From Vitrella brassicaformis (lineage: Eukaryota; Sar; Vitrellaceae): a stretch of DNA of 64,000 bases. Positions 43,372 to 52,794 of this stretch are shown piece by piece. Every line of letters begins with the position of its first letter. The stretch's first letter is position 1. Under the pieces are notes generated by a model. The model ran no database searches and was not told the origin of the DNA. It saw nothing but the letters and a program-made list of their open reading frames with translations. Both the position numbers and the translations under genes were made by a program. The stretch spans positions 20,723-84,722 of the forward strand of contig CDMY01000411.1 of NCBI GenBank assembly GCA_001179505.1, given 5' to 3'.

Positions 43372-43989
43372 GGAGGGAGACGCCCGCCTCGCTGATCGCG
43401 GGGAAGCTGTTGTCAGGTCAGATCACAACACAGCTGGTGGGCCGAACAAGAGACAATGGTAGGAGATTCGGCGGAGAGAGGGAGACGAAGTGTCCAGTAG
43501 CCATTACTTTTGTTTTCCTGCCGGCGGAGTTGGATGGCCAGATTCTTGAACCTATGACCGCAAAGACCTGCACGTGTTCGGTGAGAGGAAGAGAAGATGA
43601 CACATTTCCAGCGATTGCCGTCGGTCCCTTGCAGTTCGGGTTGAATGGAAGCAATTCTTCTACATACATTGCATGTCTTCCCAATTTTTACAACCGTCAG
43701 ATTTAGAGCTATTTGCGTGAGAGCCAACATCATGATTACTTGGGTTTGTGGCAGGGGAAGTATACAAGCCGGGCGGCCCTGCGCCATCGGGGTGACACGT
43801 TACGACACGCAGACTCGCACAGATCTGGCCTTTGCCGAAATCAAGGGGTAGACAGAGAAAACATTGGTGAGCCGGGCATCCGCCCTCAGCCGTGCATCCT
43901 GTCTGGCCGTCGTCAGATTAGTGGGCTGGGTTGCAGAGCACGCACACACACATGCACGCACGCGCGCACACAGAAAACGGACAAGATTA

Positions 43990-44140
43990 GAAACATCAAA
44001 GAGAGACATGCATACGTAATTCATCCAGACAAACAGCCAGACAGTGTCGGCAGAGACACCACATCAATTCACAGAGAGACAGTCTGGGATGATACATGTG
44101 TGTGAATACGTACATGAACCAATCAATCAATCAACCAATC
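43990..44140 (-). repeat. Dispersed repeat, inverted copy of 12807-12945
   Basis: The reverse complement matches 12807-12945 from the ATTGATTGGTTCAT region through CTGCCGACACTGTCTGGCTG and GAATTA.GTATGCATGTCTC. The similarity continues weakly into GT-rich flanks. Confidence 0.75.
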
Positions 44141-44493
44141 AATCATTTATTTTTCTGGATTTTTCCCCGATCGTGTTTTTCGGCACAAAAAAAAAGCCAT
44201 TTTCCGGGCGAAAAAGAGGAGGGCTTCGCTTTCACACAACCCCCCATCTCCTTTTTCAGTCGTCCCAAACCCCTCAAAAAAGCAAGGAGCAAAATCAAAA
44301 ATTCTGTAGATTTGAAAACAGTGCAGATCTGAGGGAGGAGTCTGAGGTGAGATCAGGGGAACATTCGTAGACGTGTTGCACCCACTCGGAGCAAGAAGCA
44401 TCTTCCGGATCAGGGAGATGCTTCTTGCCACTTCTAACGCCTACTTCCATTTTGTCTGAAATTTCCATTTAACATCAGTCAATCAGTCAACAA

Positions 44494-45111
44494 CTAATCG
44501 TCCTCTGTGGGCACCTCCTGCTCCCTTTTCCTCTTCTTCCCTGCCCTCGTGCGGCTGGCCACACCCTCCTCATCCGCCCTGTCCTTGGCCTTGGCCGCCT
44601 CGGCCTCGAGCTTCAATGAACGCACCTTCTCCCGCGCCCACTCCCTATACTCAACTGCCATCTCAATGGCCCTATCTATATCCTCTCTGTCAGCAGATAA
44701 CACCGGGGATTTCTTGAAGAATTTGTAGACCCCACCGTGCTTGAGCCTGCACACAATGTGGACCCTGAAAGGCGTGGTGTTATGGGCAGCATACAAGTGC
44801 TTCCTGTCCGGCCAGCCGAGCTCATCCTTGGGGCAGTCCAACTCGTCTCTGGGGGACAACAGGTTCAGCCGCCCATTCACCGCGTCCTTCACCTTCTCGT
44901 CCTCCTCCAGGCTGGCGAATACGTAATCTGACATGTCCGCATCGGTCCAGCCTATGCGCCTCCGAATGTCGTCCCTCCAAGCGACGGCCCCCTGAATGGC
45001 CTCCGTGACGCCCTTCTCGGTGGCCGACAGGAAGCGGAACTTACGCGTGTGGCGATTCAGCACCGCCCGGTAGGTTGGATGTGAATGGTGACCATCATGG
45101 CGTACAAGAAA
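44494..45111 (-). CDS. AP2-like DNA-binding ORF, 5' end unresolved
   Basis: Open frame of about 205 codons with no good ATG at its start, so it is a 3' exon or a decayed element ORF. It shows two AP2-like units: TYRAVLNRHTRKFRFLS followed by EAIQGAVAWRDDIRRRIG, and later a GVYKFFKKSPVLS segment followed by AIEMAVEYREWAREKVRSL; these are the beta-strand plus amphipathic-helix pattern of AP2 domains. A long basic/acidic tail (SRTRAGKKRKREQEVPTEDD) resembles a nuclear localisation region. AP2 proteins are the main transcription factors of apicomplexans and relatives and also occur in mobile elements. The surrounding repeats favour an element-derived copy. Confidence 0.5.
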   Translation of the reverse strand, partial: FLVRHDGHHSHPTYRAVLNRHTRKFRFLSATEKGVTEAIQGAVAWRDDIRRRIGWTDADMSDYVFASLEEDEKVKDAVNGRLNLLSPRDELDCPKDELGWPDRKHLYAAHNTTPFRVHIVCRLKHGGVYKFFKKSPVLSADREDIDRAIEMAVEYREWAREKVRSLKLEAEAAKAKDRADEEGVASRTRAGKKRKREQEVPTEDD

Positions 45112-45156
45112 TCATTCTGTGTCTTTGTGTATCTGTTCAGCCGCGTGGTGAGTAAC

Positions 45157-45312
45157 ATGCCCTGCCCGGTGTGCACTATCCGCGATAATGGCGATCGGGC
45201 GGGCAGGATGATGCCCCGGGGCAACGGCCGGACGGGCCTCTGGTGCAATTCCAGGAACAGGGACAAAAGGACCTGCGACTTCGAGTTGGATGAGTACCGG
45301 TATTCACCCTGA
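45157..45312 (+). CDS. Small zinc-ribbon-like ORF, copy 1
   Basis: 51-codon frame from an ATG: MPCPVC at the start, then GNGRTGLWCNSRNRDKRTC, ending DFELDEYRYSP and stop. Four cysteines (CxxC...C...C) suggest a zinc ribbon. The C-terminal part recurs at 49688-49783 with the same strand, frame and stop, and changes that mostly keep residue character, so the module is or was coding. The frame stays open upstream to at least 45085, so it could be a terminal exon. Confidence 0.5.
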   Translation: MPCPVCTIRDNGDRAGRMMPRGNGRTGLWCNSRNRDKRTCDFELDEYRYSP

Positions 45313-45549
45313 CGAAACACGACTGTTGCTCAATCGGCACATCCTCAAGCATCCGCAACACCATGGCGTATTAATCTCTAACACAAAACACTCCTTACCG
45401 CGTGAAACTCACAAAGACTGCACCACTTTGCACTGGTCTTTTCGATTGCAGTAGTAGCAAAAAGCCAATCAGTCAACAACAAGTCTTCGAAAGTGCCTCC
45501 ATGAATCACTTCAGTGACAAATACTTGAGTAACCGGCCAGCCCAACCCA

Positions 45550-47052
45550 ATGAAAATTGACTTTGCACTGACAGCGTCGTTGATTACTGCCACCGTCATC
45601 GGTTCATTTGTGTTGTGGTCCCTGGTACGAGGAGTCGCTTTGCCAGAATGGATAACGGAACTGCATAAGCTCGCGCTTATTCGGCATCCGTCGACGACAA
45701 GGACCACAAGGCTCCCACGACGACCGCCGCTGTCAACGCATCCCCTGTGGCGTAATGTCACCCTTAAAGGCGCGATCACATTCGAGAGATACGGTACGTC
45801 TCCCTTTCCGATTTATCACGTTCTGTCTCTGTATGTTCTCTGACACCATTCATGTATGAATGAATGAATATGTGTGTGTGTGTGTGTGTGTAGGAAGAGC
45901 TACCAACAATGTAATTCAGACCCAGAATATGCTGGTGGCTGCAAAAAGAATGAGACGGGTGCTGCTCATTCCCTCTTTTTGGGTTACAAAAACCAAAGAC
46001 GAATCTAGATCCACTCTTAACTGGCTACAGGTATATGTTCAGCCTCTTCACTCTCTTGATGAGCAGGCCATGGCGCATTTTGAGTGTTATGTAGGTTCTT
46101 GATCTAAACTACATGAACGTCTACCTTCACCCGGAAGGCAAGCATTGTCCATTTGAAGATCATGCAGCCAAGGATCCCCTTCTGCGGAGCTTCCTTAACG
46201 GCAGATCGCGGAAGTTCCCTGCGATGTATCGAGACCCTGCATACTGGCATCCAGATTGTCTAATTCGGCCCGTCTTCCATGCTGGAGCATTCTGCCGCAG
46301 CTGTGCCGAGAGAGTAGGAAAGAAGGACGGCCTGTCGACGAATGTGACCCTCCCTTTAAGTCATCGAAAAAGGCCGAAGCGATTCACCGTGGCTTTGTCA
46401 AGCTTTATTGACAGCGAGAAAGCAATCCACAAGGAATACCCAAACGAAGAGTGCTTGGTTGTGGACGGATCGACTGCTTTCAATCTGAGACATAATTATG
46501 GTGTCCTGCTGCCGTACAGGCAATGGGTCAAGAAGGCAGCCATGGCCCTCTTGTCGCATGTGAAGCCAAACAACGATCCGGCGTCACCTATCCTGGTGGC
46601 GCACATTCGAAGAGCTGATTGGACAAAGTATGAGAAGGGGGCAAAATTGGACAACCACTTGGGACAGATCGATGCGGCCCTCCAAGGTGAAACCGGCGTC
46701 CGAATCAGGAGATTGCTGATTATCACCGATGCAAATCGCAGCGAGAGGAACAAAATTCGGCGACGATTCCCTAAGTCAACACAAGGTTGTTCGTCACGCT
46801 TGGTGGACCAGTGTAGAGATGCGTTATCAAAGCTGGCCGTGGAACAGCAAGCAGGGGCCATGAGCGACTTTTTCATAGGAACGAGCGGTAATCTGCGGTC
46901 CTTGTCCCTACAGTGAGTCTGTTTGTCTGCCTGTGTGTGTGTGTGTGTGTGTGTGTGGCTCCGCAGGTAGCACATTCACGGGGCGCATTATCAGCATGAG
47001 ACTCGCTTTGTACAACAAACCCGCGTCTACGTTCTCGGAGGTCTTGTCATGA
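45550..47052 (+). CDS. O-fucosyltransferase-like (GDP-fucose) enzyme
   Basis: Four exons: 45550-45793, 45894-46030, 46095-46887, 46967-47052; 419 aa. A signal anchor is near the N terminus (ALTASLITATVIGSFVLWSL). Family signs: ITFERYG spliced to GRATNNVIQTQNMLVAAKRM (substrate loop of O-FucT), ILVAHIRRADWTKY (the HxRRxD-like donor motif), RRLLIITDANRSERNK, and AMSDFFIGTSG spliced to STFTGRIISMRLAL, the C-terminal O-FucT signature. Protein O-fucosyltransferases modify EGF or TSR repeats in the ER; an EGF-like segment is encoded at 15860-16123. Introns 2 and 3 of this gene are 100 and 64 nt or so; intron 3 ends in a (GT)n run. Subfamily unclear. Confidence 0.85.
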
Positions 47053-47497
47053 CCAACAACCTGCGAAACCTCTCTGAGGGGTTGAAAGCACAGCTGAATG
47101 GATTCTTTTGTGAGACCCTGTGTGCTCGAGACGGCTGCCGACTCTATGCAGGCAAAACGCAGAGCCAGGCCGATCGAGTAGGGAACGGCGACCAACCAGA
47201 GGGGGATGAATGTCAGAGACATCATTGCCTGAGGAACCGATGCTTTCTTTGCCCACCTCCCTTGCCCGCCTCCCTTGGCGTTTTATCCTTTTCTTGCACT
47301 GCAATTGCTCTACAGGGGACCCGTCGACAGCGGCGGTCGTGAGGAGAACCTTGTGGTCTTTGTATTATCTTTTCAAACCGAGATGTCAATCTACATGATG
47401 AGACAACTAGAGGTTGACAATATCTCTATTTCATATCACCTCTACTCACGCGCTCTCTCCCCCGCGTATCCTTTGCATCAGCTCTGCTACGCGCGCT

Positions 47498-48119
47498 CTA
47501 TCCCACGTCCACCTCCTGCACAGCTATGTCCGCCTCCTCCGGCCGTCTCTGCACATCAGGGTCTTGATCGGGGTTTGGCCTCTGCGGAGGGGGGGTGGGT
47601 GTAGTGGTGGGTGGAACTGTACCCACTCCCTGCCAGAGAATGCACTCCCTACAGTTCTCAGGAACGCGCGCAGCCTGCACACGAATGACGACACACAAAT
47701 GTGTTACGTGATCTGTGTGAGTAGGAAGTGCGCTTACTGGTGCACTCCCGCCGCGTCCCAGCCAGAAGAAGAAAACTCAAGCTGGTGATGGTGGTGTGAC
47801 TGGTGTCGGCCGCCAGCCAGAAGTTGAGCAGGACCCTGGCGGCCACCGTGCGCTGCTTGTACGTGATGTAGTAGTAGAAGTAGACTGCAATCACGCACCC
47901 GCGACAGAGGACAGACATGGGATGGCTGCAAACACAGTAATAATGTCGCAGCATGTATTGTCTACCTACTGCTAGGAAATCACACAGGAAGAAGACGCCA
48001 TTAGTGAATGGATCTTGCCCCCAAGACGCGTCATCTGTCTCAAGATGAGGTAGGTAGGCAGGGTAATTTGCTGTGCGCAGACAACGCAAAGACAGACGCT
48101 CTGAGCCCGCAACACGCAC
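47498..48119 (-). CDS. Probable membrane protein, model incomplete
   Basis: Minus-strand coding-like segments without a fully consistent exon chain. One (about 47760-47930) encodes hydrophobic stretches (GCVIAVYFYYYITYKQ, LLNFWLAADTSH, ITSLSFLLLAGTRREC). The last (47674-47498, after a TGTGCAG acceptor) encodes a tail ENCRECILWQGVG followed by a Pro/Thr-rich and then acidic end. Frames of the two parts do not join cleanly at the visible donor, so an exon boundary is misread or the gene is damaged. Function unknown. Confidence 0.35.
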
Positions 48120-48185
48120 TTGAACAACGAGGCTTTACATGAAGGACCGAAACGACAAAGTTCACGACCCCAAAAAGCACCAGCT

Positions 48186-48204
48186 GGGGGAGTGCTCTAG
48201 GCTA
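48186..48204. promoter_or_regulatory. Second copy of box GGGGGAGTGCTCTAGGCTA
   Basis: Identical 19 bp to 12543-12561, followed in both places by a T run and CCG. It lies about 70 bp upstream of the probable minus-strand membrane-protein gene. Confidence 0.45.
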
Positions 48205-49545
48205 CTTTTTTTCCGCCCGATCGGTCCTTCCGTGGTTGCCAATGTCGCCACGATAAAGCTCAGCAGTCATAAAAAAGCTCAGCACCCGATTGAGTCGTCT
48301 TCTTCAGCCGTCAGCGGCTGCTCCTTTTCTCTCTCTCCTCCTTCCTCGTCTTCCCACGCTCGCCCTTCGTCACCGGTCTTCTCACCAGCGTGGCCCGACG
48401 ACGAGAACACACAATTGCTACTCGCCGACATCCACAGGTACTCGTACGGACACACCTCACTCCCCAGTTCACATAATCTGGTCATCTGTTCCTATCCCTG
48501 TGACTCTGTGTCTATCAGGCAATCGTATGTGCCCAATGATGCACCCCGCTGCTGATGCTCTGAGCAAAAACCCGTCGCCGTACAATGCAGAAGGCAACGG
48601 GGCCTGCCTCGAAAGGATGCAGCGACAGATTCGGCCTCCAAGCACTCAGCAATGCCGAATAGGAATGCCCTGGTAAGAGGACAAAGCAACGTCTTCACTC
48701 AGCAGTCATGTGCGTGTACGTGAGTGTGTTCCTTGGCAGACACTCACCCAGAAGTGCCCGACAGCGACGGCCGCCAGGGTCGCCAGCGCGAATCGACATC
48801 AGGTGAGGTACCACGTGTATACACCACACACACACACACACACGACACGACACATCTCCCACACAACGACGCCTGTCTCGTCTGTGTTTGCAGAGTTCGG
48901 CGGTGCCATTGACACATGACACAGACGACAAGGACACCGTCCAACGATGGGCTGCTGTCGTCAAGGCTCTGGACAAGCACCTCAAAAGCGTGGACCAATC
49001 GGCTTTCATGCCAATAGGCTCGAGATCAAGAAGCCACGCTCTTCTCATCGGTCATTTTTCGTTGAGAGAAGCTATCTGTATATGTTTCTTGATCCGCTGC
49101 ATGGTTCATGATTCGTGTATTTCATCCCCACTGCACAATACCTGCCGTCCCTCATGATTTGTGGTGTGCGTCTTCTCCTTACCTGCGAGGTATTCTCTGT
49201 CTCTTCGTGTTCGTACCTATACGTGTACCTATCTCTCATGACACACAGCTACGAAAGGGAGAAGGACATGCATGCAATGCTGAGTGAGCACATGTGTTCT
49301 TTTACTCATCGCATGAATGGTGTGATCGACGTGTTGTTGGACACATCCGCATTCTCCGTCAAACGCGCAATCACCTCAATCACTTTGGGGGTCGTGCACC
49401 GCGCTCAGCTTGCTGGGCGCCTTACTTGTAAATATGACCTTCAGATTTCAATGAAGCTCCCAAACCATCGCCGGCTGGCCTTGCTGTTTCGGGGCTCTTC
49501 CCACTGGCAACGCTGTCAGCGGAGGCGTGGAAGGAAGGCCATCAC
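48205..49545. other. Unassigned region, scattered coding-like segments
   Basis: Plus-strand segments such as 48395-48440 (DDENTQLLLADIH) and 48925-49010 (VQRWAAVVKALDKHLK) read like exons, but I could not link them into a gene or recognise a family. (AC)n at 48828-48843. Confidence 0.35.
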
Positions 49546-49687
49546 CTGGAGGCCTATGTCGTGACTCTGGGCGGCCACACGCCGTCGTATGAGCTGAGGC
49601 TGATGCCTCTCGCCGGTCAGCTGGAAAGGAATGCCATCAAGGTCGTCCCTGTTGCCGTCTATCCTCGTCGGCGCTTTGGCAGGCAAC
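49546..49687 (+). pseudogene. GT25-like gene fragment
   Basis: The frame LEAYVVTLGGHTPSYELRLM...PVAVYP matches the start of the catalytic domain of the GT25-like gene at 50228 (LEAYVVTLGGHMRSYERRLV...LTVYP), about 1 kb away. After YP the similarity stops and runs into the zinc-ribbon module. A truncated duplicate. Confidence 0.7.
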
Positions 49688-49783
49688 ATGAAGCCCCAGG
49701 GCAACGGCCGGAAGGGCCTCTGGTGCAACTCCCGGAAGACGACATGCAAATTCGAGTTGCCCGAGTACCGGTATTCACCCTGA
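49688..49783 (+). repeat. Zinc-ribbon module copy 2, fused to GT25 fragment
   Basis: A 31-codon stretch plus stop (GNGRKGLWCNSRKTTCKFEL, then PEYRYSP and stop) is a copy of the C-terminal part of the ORF at 45157-45312. It lacks the first CxxC pair and joins the GT25 fragment directly, suggesting insertion or recombination. Confidence 0.7.
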
Positions 49784-50227
49784 GGTAAAATCAATTCGTT
49801 GTTTCCTCAGAGTCCCAGTTTTAGTAATTCGGTAAAACCGATGGTTTAAAAATTCTTTACGAGTAAGATTTCTTTACCATCCCTACTAAGTCAGACCGTC
49901 ATGAAGGTGATGTGACTGTGGAAATACGGGCTGTTGGTTTTGGTTTCTTCACGTCACTAACTGGGCTGGGCTGTGTGTGTGTGTGTCTCTCTGTGTGTCT
50001 GTGTGCGTTGGTCTTTCTGTCTGTGCGCCGCGCTGTGTGTCCCTCCCTGATTTGCGTGTAGAGAGAGATACATGCAGCTGCGAGCAGCGGGTGGGTGGTG
50101 GCTGCGTTGATCGATTGCATCTGTGTGGACGTGCTGAGGAAGGTACCACAGACAGACAGACAGACAGATCACATTTCGTTTGCAGACTTCAAATTTACCA
50201 CTCGGCCAGAGTTACTGAGGGGTTCCA

Positions 50228-51465
50228 ATGGCTGGGGAACCAGCGGCGCCTATAGCTGGCTACATCGGCAGCGAAGCGGCATGTAACTGGAAGACCTTCG
50301 CGGTCCTGGCAGCGGCCGCTCTCTTTCTGTCCGCATCCCTCTCAGCCAACACACCATGGCCATTTCAAGGCCCATTGCTGTCGCTGCCACGCCATACCAT
50401 CAACCAGTCCATCAACCACAGCAGCAGCATCACAGCAGGACTGCACCTCAACGGCGACGAGCAGGTGGATGCCGCCATCCCACCAGCAGCATCAGCAGTG
50501 TCCAACGACTCGTCTGCTGCAGTGGATCAGGAGCTTGAAGCCTATGTGGTCACACTGGGCGGGCACATGCGTTCCTACGAGCGGCGTCTGGTGCCACTGG
50601 CCACTCAGCTGCACGCCAACAGTATCCCCATCATCCCCCTGACCGTCTACCCAAATATAGCTGCAGCCAAATTCTCTTTCTCTCTCAGCAGCTCTTTCTC
50701 TCTCGCCCTGGAGCTGGCCGTAGCGAATGACGCATTTTCAAGAGGAATGGTTCTCTTCATAGAGGATGATACTGGGCTCTATCCCTATCCAGAGGGAGAG
50801 TTCCGCGCGGAGCTCTTCAAGACAGTGAATGATTTGCCAGCGCAATGGCAAGTGTTACACTTGTGTAGCGGTAAAGACAGAGAGGCGTCAGACGACAAAC
50901 AAACAAGATGCTTCTCTCACGTTTCGTACGTTTGTGTGGTCATATAGGTTTTTTGTGGGGACATAAGAAGCACAAGAAACGTCACGGACCGAGAAGATAT
51001 AACGACCCCGACTTCCAGGTGCCGTAGAAAATTCACACAGGGTTATGTCTTTCGTGTCGGCTTCTGTAACAAACTTCGCAGTTCCGTGGCCGCTTAGACC
51101 CCAACGCTCCGCCGAAGATAGCTAAATACATCACCAATCAGGCCAAGCGAACCCCGCAACGGCGAGCATTTAGTGACTTTCCGTGCCCTCGAAGGGGATG
51201 TCCCAAGAAAACGTCCCCTGTGCCTGGCGGACCAGTTGCGTTTCTTGTGCGGTCTCGAGACATGGGGCGGGCACTTTTGAGCCATTTTCGAGACGAGATA
51301 CAAAGAATCACGCCAGCCCGGGTGAAAAAAGGGCGCAGACCCCGACCCGTCGACCATTTTCTGGCCACGTTGTTCGCAAAGAGGGCACATTTCTTCACTG
51401 CCGAGCCTCAGCTCTGCTGGCACAGGGCGACCGGGGGGAGCGTGAGAAGCAATGGGACTGTATGA
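50228..51465 (+). CDS. GT25-like glycosyltransferase, type II membrane protein
   Basis: Three exons: 50228-50870, 50948-51018, 51082-51465; 365 aa. A signal anchor follows a short leader (WKTFAVLAAAALFLSASLSA). The catalytic part begins at about residue 103 (LEAYVVTLGGHMRSYERR), continues with MVLFIEDDTGLYPYPEGEF (acidic DxD-like site near residue 178) and, in exons 2-3, FRGRLDPNAPPKIAKYI, GPVAFLVRSRDMGRALL, DHFLATLFAK and PQLCWHRATGGSVRSNG, the closing motifs of GT25 (procollagen/LPS galactosyltransferases). It would act in the ER/Golgi. A truncated paralogue lies 0.5 kb upstream. The PLOD-like gene at 26540 is a distant functional relative. Family call good, substrate unknown. Confidence 0.82.
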
Positions 51466-52794
51466 AGACGGCAGATAAGTCAGCTTAGGGACAGCGCGAC
51501 ACAGGTGAATTCCTTTGTCATTCGAAAGGCTATGTGTGTCGATCGGACAACAAATTTGCTGTGGTGCCACTGCAGGCGTCACGCCCACACAAGGACGCCA
51601 GAACCACAGACAGACAGACAGACAGACGCCGTCTATGAGTACAGTGGCGCGAAGGTAGACGAGATAGACGTGTACACGTCAGCGGTGCACGTTTGTGTTC
51701 TAGATGAGTTGTGCTGGGTTGGTTGTCAATGATACTACTCAGCCAGTACAAACGATGTGCATCTTCTCCACAAAAGCGTAATCCCAGCTTGACATACACA
51801 GTTTTTCTCACACTCGATTGACGTGAGGAGCTTGACGACGTCTTGTATTTGTCTGCGCCCTCTTATGGAGGTCGATGTCAGCCATTTCCCATTCAAATCA
51901 CTCGTGGCTCTCATCAAACTGAAGAACATTGTGTCTCAGAGACCACAGGCTCGAGACTCTACATTGGCGGCTGAAATGCCTGGTGTCCTGCTGTTTCTCA
52001 TTATTCGGGTTGATGATCTTGTTAAATCCTGGCAGTGCTTCGCCCTCAGACAACCAAGACCAAGACAACAAACACGTCGTGTTGCAACGTGTCTCTCATA
52101 CATATGAAAAAAAGGAGAAAAATATACAGACGCACTCCAAACACACGTAGTACACAGTCGACCTCTGGCGCACCGCGTCTCTGACAAGCAAGGCACACAA
52201 ACGTCTCTGACAAGCGAAAACGGGAGAAGCCGAGGCAGGTGCATGGCATTTGGACCCATCGCGAGCGAGAGCAGCCTGCCGCCAGCCCGACAGCAGAGAC
52301 AAAGAGCAGACCTGGGCAAGTACCTGGTGCCATCACAGGTGTTGTAGGGGTAAGCTTTTAGGTGATGGAGAGATCCAGCACCGAGCTCGCAGACCTGGGG
52401 TGGGGGCGTCGTGACTCCGTCTCAACTGTCCCCTTGGATCCGGAGACGACTGGTTGACGATTGGTTGACCGGCAGCCGCCCCCAAAGCTTCGCCTGTGCT
52501 TGTGCATCTCAGCCCGACTGAAAAACACAACACGCTTTACCTGCATCGACGAAGGCGAGCAAGAGCAGGATGGAGCCGCTCACGGTGGTCAACGTGTACG
52601 CATTTTGATTGTGTACAGGAATCAGTCACTGCGACGGCAGGAGTTTGTCACACACAGAGGAGACCGATCCGGAATAGGAATCTCCTGCACCTCGAGCTCT
52701 TGGGGGCGGTGCAATTTGCAGCTTGAGACTTGCTTGAGTCCCGGACCGAGTCCAATCAGGCAGCCACGCAACAGGAGGATACACGGAGAGCTCA
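51466..52794. other. Unassigned region
   Basis: No gene resolved. Possible minus-strand exon near 51735-51929 and possible 5' exons of the C2 gene near 52571-52790, neither with a recognisable motif. Simple (CAGA)n at 51606-51626. Confidence 0.4.

Larger units (their letters stand above)
42991..44493. other. Repeat and element debris
   Basis: No intact gene recognised. It contains a basic-tail fragment (43102-43371) related to the AP2-like ORF, open stretches without motif at 43413-43787, the inverted dispersed repeat at 43990-44140, and A/T-rich low complexity near 44160-44300. Confidence 0.5.

Noticed and set aside
45865-45893. (GT)n run considered as telomere or Z-DNA element
   Set aside because: It is the tract before a splice acceptor (TGTGTGTAG) of the O-fucosyltransferase-like gene; similar GT runs precede other acceptors (46935, 30370).
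48139-48555. 138-codon plus-strand frame from an ATG
   Set aside because: No motif and no clear continuation. It contains the 19-bp promoter-like box near its start, so it more probably covers a promoter region.
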